Below, piece after piece: positions 57,374 to 64,000 of a stretch of DNA of 64,000 bases. The position numbers and the translations under genes are program-made. This stretch comes from Pseudoalteromonas luteoviolacea NCIMB 1942 (GTDB taxonomy: Bacteria > Pseudomonadota > Gammaproteobacteria > Enterobacterales > Alteromonadaceae): NCBI RefSeq assembly GCF_001625595.1, contig NZ_AUXT01000001.1, forward strand, positions 42,045 to 106,044, read 5' to 3'. A model generated the notes under the pieces. It worked only from the letters and a program-made list of their open reading frames with translations, had not been told where the DNA came from and made no database searches. Position 1 is the first letter of the stretch. The number at the start of each line of letters is the position of its first letter.

Positions 57374-60181
57374 ATGTTAAACAATCAAGTAACCAAGGCT
57401 GTGCGTCTAGCACTGGCTTTAGGTGCGGTATCAGCTTCAGCTGTTACTGTTGCAGAAGAAGCAGATACGCAAGAAGTAGAGCGTATTGAAATCACAGGTT
57501 CTGCAATCAAACGTACAGACCTTGAAGGTGCTTTACCGGTAGATGTTATTAATGCTGCTGATATTGCAAAGTCAGGTGTAACATCTGTACCAGATCTTAT
57601 CGCAAACATCCCATCAATGCAGGGTTTCACTGCTGCAGGTGAATCTGTAGGTGGTGGCGGTGGTGGTATCCAAACTGCTTCACTTCGTGACTTGGGCGCT
57701 GAGTACACACTAGTGCTTATCAACGGTCGCCGTATGGCTTCTTCAGACTCGGGTTCAAGTATCGACATTAACTCAATCCCGCTTGCAGCTATCAAGCGCG
57801 TTGAAATCCTAAAAGATGGTGCATCAGCACTATACGGTTCTGACGCAATCGCGGGGGTTGTTAACTTTATTCTTAAAGATGACGTTACCGATTTCACAAT
57901 CGCAGCACGTCACGACAAGCCAAAAGATACTTCTAGCTCAAACTTCTCATTCACAGGTGGTTTCGGTGATTTGAGCTCTGATGGTTTCAACATCATGGCA
58001 AGCGTAAGCTACGATCAACAAGACAACCTTCGTTCTATTGATCGTGACTTTGCAAAAACTGGTTTCGTTGAGTTTGAACACGCAGGTCAAAACCTAATTG
58101 CTATCGCGGGTTCTTCAAACGCAATTCCAGGTAACGCTTATGTTACTTACAACACACGTGATGAAGATGGTAACCTTGTTCTCAACGACGCTGGCAAAAA
58201 CGTTACTGCTACTTATTCTCTAAACCCTTACAGAGAAGCAAACGGCGACTGTCACGCAACAAGTGCACCTTCTGGTAATGCGTGTCAATTCGATTACACT
58301 AGTACACTTGAAATCCAACCAGAAAGTGAGCGTGTAAACGGCTTCTTACAAGGTACATTCGCGATCAACGACGAAACAGAAGCTTATGTAACAGCGTCTG
58401 CTTCAAAGTTTGAAATGACAACTCGCATTGCACCTTACCCAACAGGTACTTTCTCACTTGATGCTGATTCAGCACTAGTACAAGACAATGTTACTAAGTA
58501 TTTGCCTGACAATGTTAAAGCTGATATGACTAAAGTAGCAGCTCGTTGGCGTGTACTTCCAGGCGGTAACCGTACTGATGAGTGGAGCACAACAACTAAT
58601 CATATCGTAGCAGGTGTACGTGGCGACTTTGGCGAGTGGAACTATGACTTCGCAATCACAAGTTCAGGTGCTGAGCGTGAGCAAAACCGTATCACGGGTT
58701 ACCCACTTGAAGAAGAATTTATGGCGCTTGTAACTTCTGGTGAAGTTGATATCTTCGCTGATCCAGCAAGTTTGACGCCTGAGCAGAACGACGCTGTTAG
58801 AGCGACGATGTTTAACGGTAACTGGGAAACAATAGATACAGACTTATTCGCTGTGGATGGTAAAGTATCTGGTCCAATCGCTGAGCTTGATGCTGGTACT
58901 GTGTACATGGCTGCTGGTTGGGATTACCGTAAATCAAGCTACTCACTAACGAACGGTAAAGGTCAAAACGACGAAGTTGTTCTTTTTGAATCAGCTGGTA
59001 CTGAGTTTGACTTAGAGCGTGACAGCTACGGTGCATTCGTTGAAGTAGTGGTCCCAGTACTTGAGAATTTAGAAGTAACAGGTTCACTACGTTACGACGA
59101 AATTGGTGAAATCACTGATTCGAAGCGTACTGATAACCAAACAGTAAACCAAAGCGTAGACGACACAACTTATAAGCTAAGTGTTTCATACCGTCCAACT
59201 GATGAGCTATTACTACGTGCTTCATACGGTACTGGTTTTAAGGCTGCAACAATGCGTCAAATCGCTGCGCCTCGTTTAGAGTTTGGTGTAACTGCATCAG
59301 CTTACGAGTGTCCTGAAGGCTTGAGACAAGAGATCGCACAATTCTGTTATACAGACAAGCTTCAATATGATGTATACCGTGAAGGTAACGCGGATCTTCA
59401 GCCTGAAACTTCTAAGCAATATACTTACGGTTTCGTATGGTCTGGTGACCAAGGTACTAGTTTCGGTATGGATTACTGGAACGTGAAAATGGAAAACCAG
59501 GTTACTCGCTTGACGCAAAACCAGATTTTCGGCGACCCAGTAACTTATGCTGAGTGGTTCACTACAAAGGTTGATCCAGGTACAGGCGATACTGTTGTAG
59601 CAATCATTCAGGCTGCTGATAACGTTGGTGAATCAAGAAACTCTGGTATCGATTGGCACTTTGATTTCACAACTGAATTCTCTTTCGGTACGCTTAAGTC
59701 TCAGTTAATGGGTACTTACATGATTGAAAGCGAAAGCCTGCGTGTAGGTAGCGACAACATCTGGGATACAAGTCTAGGTCAAGTTGGTACTGATGAAGAA
59801 GTTACTTTCCGTAACATCGTAAACTTCAACAACACTTTCACACACGGCGACTTCACTCACAGCTTCAATATCAAAGCACGTAGTGGTTATACTGACGCAC
59901 CAGCAAGCACAAGCTTCTATGTTGCTCAAGCTGATGACTGGAACAGCGCGGTTGATGGTAGCGTAATCCAGAAGCATGTTCCTGTTTACATGACTTTTGA
60001 TTATCGTCTAGCATACGCTTGGGGTGATAACGCGAACATCGGTTTCGGTATCAAGAACTTATTTGATAAAGAGCCTCCGTTCACTCTTAATGCTGCGGCA
60101 GGCCACCAAGTTGGTTATGACCCACGTTACGCAGATGCATACGGTCGCTCATTCTACTTACAAGCTGATTACACATTCTAA
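57374..60181 (+). CDS. TonB-dependent outer-membrane receptor 2
   Basis: 935 residues from ATG 57374 (GGGAG upstream; the frame starts 7 codons earlier without a ribosome site). Signal peptide VTKAVRLALALGAVSASAV, then VERIEITGSAIKRTD, plug (IKRVEILKDGASALYGSDAI) and a barrel ending QADYTF. Shares the signal peptide and plug order with receptors 1 and 3 but differs through the extracellular loops, so ligands likely differ. Codon use in the receptor genes is strongly biased (frequent CGT, GGT, AAC), as in highly expressed genes. Confidence 0.88.
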   Translation: MLNNQVTKAVRLALALGAVSASAVTVAEEADTQEVERIEITGSAIKRTDLEGALPVDVINAADIAKSGVTSVPDLIANIPSMQGFTAAGESVGGGGGGIQTASLRDLGAEYTLVLINGRRMASSDSGSSIDINSIPLAAIKRVEILKDGASALYGSDAIAGVVNFILKDDVTDFTIAARHDKPKDTSSSNFSFTGGFGDLSSDGFNIMASVSYDQQDNLRSIDRDFAKTGFVEFEHAGQNLIAIAGSSNAIPGNAYVTYNTRDEDGNLVLNDAGKNVTATYSLNPYREANGDCHATSAPSGNACQFDYTSTLEIQPESERVNGFLQGTFAINDETEAYVTASASKFEMTTRIAPYPTGTFSLDADSALVQDNVTKYLPDNVKADMTKVAARWRVLPGGNRTDEWSTTTNHIVAGVRGDFGEWNYDFAITSSGAEREQNRITGYPLEEEFMALVTSGEVDIFADPASLTPEQNDAVRATMFNGNWETIDTDLFAVDGKVSGPIAELDAGTVYMAAGWDYRKSSYSLTNGKGQNDEVVLFESAGTEFDLERDSYGAFVEVVVPVLENLEVTGSLRYDEIGEITDSKRTDNQTVNQSVDDTTYKLSVSYRPTDELLLRASYGTGFKAATMRQIAAPRLEFGVTASAYECPEGLRQEIAQFCYTDKLQYDVYREGNADLQPETSKQYTYGFVWSGDQGTSFGMDYWNVKMENQVTRLTQNQIFGDPVTYAEWFTTKVDPGTGDTVVAIIQAADNVGESRNSGIDWHFDFTTEFSFGTLKSQLMGTYMIESESLRVGSDNIWDTSLGQVGTDEEVTFRNIVNFNNTFTHGDFTHSFNIKARSGYTDAPASTSFYVAQADDWNSAVDGSVIQKHVPVYMTFDYRLAYAWGDNANIGFGIKNLFDKEPPFTLNAAAGHQVGYDPRYADAYGRSFYLQADYTF

Positions 60182-60977
60182 TCTAGCTTAAGGGCCAAGC
60201 TTTGAAAAAGTACTCAAAGCTTGGTTTTATGAGTCAGATTTTGAGTTGTAGGTAATAAAAATTCGAAATTCTTTATGAGTATGTAAGTACAGCCCCTAAC
60301 ATTTGTACGTTAACGTTAGTCACTGTTACACAGCATACTTTATTAATTAAAGACTGCTCAAAAACCCCGCGATAGCGGGGTTTTTTTTTCTTTGTTTTAT
60401 TTCTCTTTATTTGATTCTTTTGTTTCCAATTTGTATATAGTGTTTTGTTTGTGTGATTGGTTGGCTTGTTTTCTAAGTCGCCTTTTCTATTGTAATTAAC
60501 GCAGCTTATCTACTCATTCCTCATCACGCTGCTTTTCAAATATAGCCTTCTTCATTGAGTAGTAAGCGAATTTTAAGGCTTGGGCTATATAAAAAGTTAA
60601 AGTTATTAATTGTTGTTTTGTAAAGGATTTGTCTTTGTTTCTGGAACGGCCTATGCCGCTATGCATTACAAGTGGGAATTAGAGTTCGGCTAGTCCAATA
60701 CTGGTCTAATAATAACTATGTTGCTCGATTATATAATGCCGCGAATTAACATAAGCGTTTGTTTTTCTGTATTAATTTTGTTCAGCATTTAATTGCGAAA
60801 AATGCAATTTTCGTTTGTTTCAACTGTATTTCACAAGCTTGCATGGGTATTTACTTTGTGGTTACTATACCCGCGTTGTTTCATATAGGGTACACATAAA
60901 AGCAACGTGCTTAACCTTATATTGAAGTAAAAAATAAAATAAAAGCTTTGCAAAAAGCTCCAGGGAGAAAACAAATA
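60182..60977. other. 796-bp intergenic region before receptor 3
   Basis: Starts with the receptor-2 terminator and continues as an AT-rich upstream region for receptor 3. No gene, repeat or recognisable operator seen. Confidence 0.35.
60361..60389 (+). terminator. Intrinsic terminator after receptor 2
   Basis: AAAACCCCGC, GATA loop, GCGGGG and nine T's: classic Rho-independent terminator, 180 nt past the stop. Confidence 0.9.
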
Positions 60978-63818
60978 ATGTTAAACAATAGAGTTTCAAA
61001 AGCGGTTCGCCTTGCGATCGCATTTGGTGCTGCATCGTCAGCGACTTTTGCTGGTCAAGTTATGGCAGCAGGCGAAGAAGGCGCAGATAAAGTTGAGCGC
61101 ATCGAAGTAACTGGTTCACGTATCAAAAGAACAGACCTTGAAACGTCAGTGCCAATTACAACAATTGGTAAAGCAGAAATTGGCGAAACTGGTACTTTGA
61201 ACATTCAAGACATTCTTTCAAAGTCTCCTGTTGCACTAACAGGTTCTGACCAATCTACTTCTGCATTCACAACTACTACTGTAGGTTTGAATACGACTGA
61301 GCTTCGTGGCTTGGGTGAAGCACGTACCCTAGTACTTGTAAACGGTCGTCGTTTCGTATCTGGTACTATTCCTTCTGCGGGTTATGGTGTTGACTTAAAC
61401 GCGATCCCTGCAAAATTGATCGAGCGAATCGATATTCTTAAGAGTGCATCATCAGCTGTATATGGTTCTGATGCTGTAGCAGGTGTTGTAAACATCATTC
61501 TACGTGACGATATTGAAGGCGTTGAATTATCAGGCCAAACAGGTATTAGCTCAGAAGGTGACCGTGAAAAGCACAGCGTGAACATCACTGCTGGTAATAC
61601 TTGGGATACAGGTAACGCATGGATTTCAATGGGTTATGATACTGATAAAGGTATTAAATCGGTAGATCGTGACTTCTCAAGCTTCGACGCATTTGCAACT
61701 AATGACGGTATCATCTACTTGGGTTCAAGTTACCCTCCACAAGGTCGTATCACATTCAATGATGCAGAAGGTAAAGCGCATTCATTTAATGGTGACGGTA
61801 CTGCTTTCGAAGGTGCACTTAACGACCGTACAAACAACCGCTTTAACCGTGCCCAGTTCCGTCAGCTTATCACACCAATTGAGCGTAAATATGTATCTGG
61901 TAGCTTAAACCTAGAAGTGTCAGACGACGTAACTATGTTTACAGAATTCCAGTGGAATAATGCTGCTACTAACGGTTCTACGATTGAACCTACAGCAGTA
62001 AAAGTAAACGATGCTATCTGGCTCAACGATAAAGGTGGCCAAGGTGGTATGAGCATTGATTCTCCACTAATTCCTGAATTACTGCGCACGAACCTGAAAA
62101 ATTTAGGTGTTACAGATTTAAACCAAACTACTGACTTTGTACGTCGTATGATCGAATTCGGTCCACGTGACACAAGCTTAGAGCGCGATACTGTACGTGC
62201 TGCTGTAGGTTTTGACTGGGATATCGATGGCAACTGGATGCTTAGCACGTATGCTACATACGGTCAAACAACGCAAACTCAACAAAACGGTGGTCAAGTT
62301 AACGTAGAGCGTGCTGCATTTGCTCTAGATGTTGAAGAGTTTGAAGGTGGACTTCGTTGTAAGAATGAATTGGCACGTATGCAAGGTTGTGTTCCACTGA
62401 ACCTATTCAGTGATGGCCTTGGTCAAACTCCAATCTCTCAGGCTGCGGTTGACTATGTTCGTTCTCCTGCAAAAGTGTATGGTAAAGTAGAACAATCTGT
62501 ATTCTCTGCTGTACTTTCTGGTGAATTACCTCTAGAACTATCTGGTGGTAACGTTGGAATTGCAGGTGGTGCAGAATACCGTTACGAAAGTGGTGTTGCT
62601 CAACCAGGTGACTTGGCTCAAACTGGTGCATCTTCTACAAACAAAGCTGAAGCAACAGAAGGCAGCTTCTCAACAACAGACGTATTTGCTGAAGCGAGCT
62701 TCCCTGTTTTAGATAGTTTACGTATTGACGTAGCTGCGCGTCAAAGTGACCACTCAGTGACTGGTTCTTCATTCACATATAACCTTGGTGCAGAGTTCCG
62801 TCCTACTGAAACGCTAATGCTTCGTGCTTCATATGCAACAGCGGTACGTACTCCGAACATCGCGAACTTATATGGTGGCCGTAGTGAAACTTTCCGTCAA
62901 ACAGGTGATCCTTGTGACGGCTTAAAACTAGACCAGAGTGATAGCAAGTCGGCTACTGTCCGTGCAAACTGTTTAAAAGATGCCGCTGTTGTAGCAAGAC
63001 TAGAGCAGACTGGTGAGTTCACTCTTACTCAGGTTGAGAGACAAAGTACTGGTGGTTTCCAAGGTGGTAACCCAGACGTTAAAGAAGAAACTGCAGAGAC
63101 ATTCAGCTTGGGTGCTGTATGGCAGGTTTCTGATGAACTATCAATAACATTAGATTACTTTGATATTGAAATCGAAGATGCAATTACTACAATCCTACGT
63201 CGTACAGTTATCGAGCGTTGTTACGATGATCCAAATATGGCAGTTGGTTGTAACGGTGCATATATCCGTAGTGTAAGAGGTGCTTTAACAGACGTTAACA
63301 CTGGTTCTTCTAACGAAGACCGTATCAACACTTCAGGTTATGATATCGATATCGATTACCGCGTAGACACTGACTACGGTACATTTGGTGCTCAGCTAAT
63401 CGCAACTTACACAGATGAGTTTGTTTCTACTAGCCAAGTTACTGGTCAAGAAAACATTACATTAGGTGAAGTTGAAACGCCAAAAATTAAGGCAAACATC
63501 AACCTAACGTATGCACTTGATGATTTAAATGTACGTTGGAAGCTGCGTCACTGGGATTCAGTGGTTGATAACTTAAACACAGAAAGCGCTATTCCATGGG
63601 GTAATGAGATTGGTTCTGTAACTTATCACGATATTTCAGCAGGTTACAACTTAACCAACGATACGAAGTTAATCTTTGGTATCAACAATGCGTTTGACAA
63701 GCAGCCAGCAATTTTATCTCAAGGTTCGAAGTATGGTTCAACTGGCATTAACACGAATACTCGTGCGTATGACGTACAAGGCCGTGCATACTTCTTGAAC
63801 TTTGAAACTAAGTTCTAA
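60978..63818 (+). CDS. TonB-dependent outer-membrane receptor 3
   Basis: 946 residues from ATG 60978 (MLNNRVSKAVRLAIAFGAAS; CAGGGAG upstream). Order: signal peptide ending around QVMA, VERIEVTGSRIKRTD, plug (LIERIDILKSASSAVYGSDAV) and barrel ending FLNFETKF. Receptors 2 and 3 share more of their N-terminus with each other (MLNN-VxKAVRLA) than with receptor 1. The three genes lie head to tail but each has its own long leader and terminator, so they are separately regulated. Confidence 0.88.
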   Translation: MLNNRVSKAVRLAIAFGAASSATFAGQVMAAGEEGADKVERIEVTGSRIKRTDLETSVPITTIGKAEIGETGTLNIQDILSKSPVALTGSDQSTSAFTTTTVGLNTTELRGLGEARTLVLVNGRRFVSGTIPSAGYGVDLNAIPAKLIERIDILKSASSAVYGSDAVAGVVNIILRDDIEGVELSGQTGISSEGDREKHSVNITAGNTWDTGNAWISMGYDTDKGIKSVDRDFSSFDAFATNDGIIYLGSSYPPQGRITFNDAEGKAHSFNGDGTAFEGALNDRTNNRFNRAQFRQLITPIERKYVSGSLNLEVSDDVTMFTEFQWNNAATNGSTIEPTAVKVNDAIWLNDKGGQGGMSIDSPLIPELLRTNLKNLGVTDLNQTTDFVRRMIEFGPRDTSLERDTVRAAVGFDWDIDGNWMLSTYATYGQTTQTQQNGGQVNVERAAFALDVEEFEGGLRCKNELARMQGCVPLNLFSDGLGQTPISQAAVDYVRSPAKVYGKVEQSVFSAVLSGELPLELSGGNVGIAGGAEYRYESGVAQPGDLAQTGASSTNKAEATEGSFSTTDVFAEASFPVLDSLRIDVAARQSDHSVTGSSFTYNLGAEFRPTETLMLRASYATAVRTPNIANLYGGRSETFRQTGDPCDGLKLDQSDSKSATVRANCLKDAAVVARLEQTGEFTLTQVERQSTGGFQGGNPDVKEETAETFSLGAVWQVSDELSITLDYFDIEIEDAITTILRRTVIERCYDDPNMAVGCNGAYIRSVRGALTDVNTGSSNEDRINTSGYDIDIDYRVDTDYGTFGAQLIATYTDEFVSTSQVTGQENITLGEVETPKIKANINLTYALDDLNVRWKLRHWDSVVDNLNTESAIPWGNEIGSVTYHDISAGYNLTNDTKLIFGINNAFDKQPAILSQGSKYGSTGINTNTRAYDVQGRAYFLNFETKF

Positions 63819-63844
63819 TAGCAAATAAGTCTTTAGAAAATTTT

Positions 63845-63869
63845 AAACCGGTCTATGACCGGTTTTTTT
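63845..63869 (+). terminator. Intrinsic terminator after receptor 3
   Basis: AAACCGGTC, TAT loop, GACCGGTTT and a T-run, 26 nt past the receptor stop. Confidence 0.9.
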
Positions 63870-63933
63870 ATGCTTTAAAAACAACATAGATGGCTTTACA
63901 AATAGTTTTTTTGGTTAATTAACCTAAGAATTA

Positions 63934-63963
63934 AAGCCGAGTTACTTTTATACTCGGCTTTTT
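63934..63963. terminator. Second hairpin near the right edge
   Basis: AAGCCGAGT, 9-nt loop, ACTCGGCTT followed by TTT: terminator-like in both directions, perhaps for a minus-strand gene outside the window. Confidence 0.6.
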
Positions 63964-64000
63964 AGCCTGAAAGGTATAGGCAATTAATCCAGCCATTAAA

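Noticed and set aside
1..64000. CRISPR arrays, tRNA or rRNA genes
   Set aside because: No regularly spaced repeats or recognisable RNA gene signatures were seen anywhere in the window.

Overview
The window looks like chromosomal DNA of a marine gammaproteobacterium of the order Alteromonadales, most likely Pseudoalteromonas. The pointers are moderately low GC by eye, three large TonB-dependent receptors that share a KAVRxALAxGA-type signal peptide, a linear cassette of ybaM, comFB, priC, dinG and polB, and several OmpR-type winged-helix regulators. No tRNA, rRNA, CRISPR array, prophage or complete insertion sequence was seen.

Layout. 1-829: start of an Ada/AraC-AlkA fusion gene (repair of alkylated DNA). 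990-3484: two-gene NAD salvage unit (nadV and a NadM-Nudix fusion), each gene preceded by a look-alike stem-loop. 3603-4055: small orphan. 4130-12721: a nine-gene minus-strand cluster with a secreted deacetylase, two glycosyltransferases, two Cys-rich peptides with double-glycine-type leaders, a 539-aa protein of unknown family, a UDP-GlcNAc 2-epimerase-like protein, and the kinase (HddA) and guanylyltransferase (HddC) that make GDP-heptose. 12866-20500: mixed accessory genes (orphan, membrane protein, DMT transporter, mini ToxR-like regulator, HslV-like Ntn hydrolase, zinc-less sirtuin overlapping a GNAT acetyltransferase, ankyrin-like protein, ACT protein). 20525-25845: TetR-controlled export unit (COG1033 RND protein, LolA-like protein, beta-barrel). 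26106-28807: AdhP and a MATE pump, divergent. 28845-32545: two spondin-domain proteins and a two-component system. 32692-38532: TPP-dependent 2-oxoacid decarboxylase and flavin amino-acid oxidase, with a divergent CadC-like/TPR regulator. 38529-39464: secreted GH16-like enzyme. 39655-43870: RND efflux pump. 44463-46320: duplicated-domain orphan, an NPP1/NLP toxin-like secreted protein, YbaM, ComFB. 46436-53184: histone-deacetylase-like protein, PriC, TauE/SafE permease, DinG, PolB. 53677-63818: three tandem TonB-dependent receptors, each followed by a strong intrinsic terminator, with a decayed IS4-type transposase fragment between the first two.

The most interesting part is 4130-12721. Two short genes encode 53- and 54-residue peptides with acidic leaders ending in GG at residues 20-21 and an almost identical C-terminal motif, NEPxLIRGCCxQGCCE, with the four cysteines at the same positions. 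They lie between two glycosyltransferase genes and the sugar-nucleotide genes, with strong stem-loops around them. This is best read as a candidate ribosomally made, post-translationally glycosylated peptide system, possibly carrying a heptose-derived sugar. No standard lanthipeptide, radical-SAM, YcaO or lasso enzyme and no dedicated exporter is present. Peptide modification is inference; the gene content and the paired peptides are read directly.

Other metabolic logic: the flavin oxidase (amino acid to 2-oxoacid plus H2O2) beside the decarboxylase (2-oxoacid to aldehyde) suggests an Ehrlich-type route for aromatic or branched amino acids; the nearby AdhP could reduce the aldehyde.
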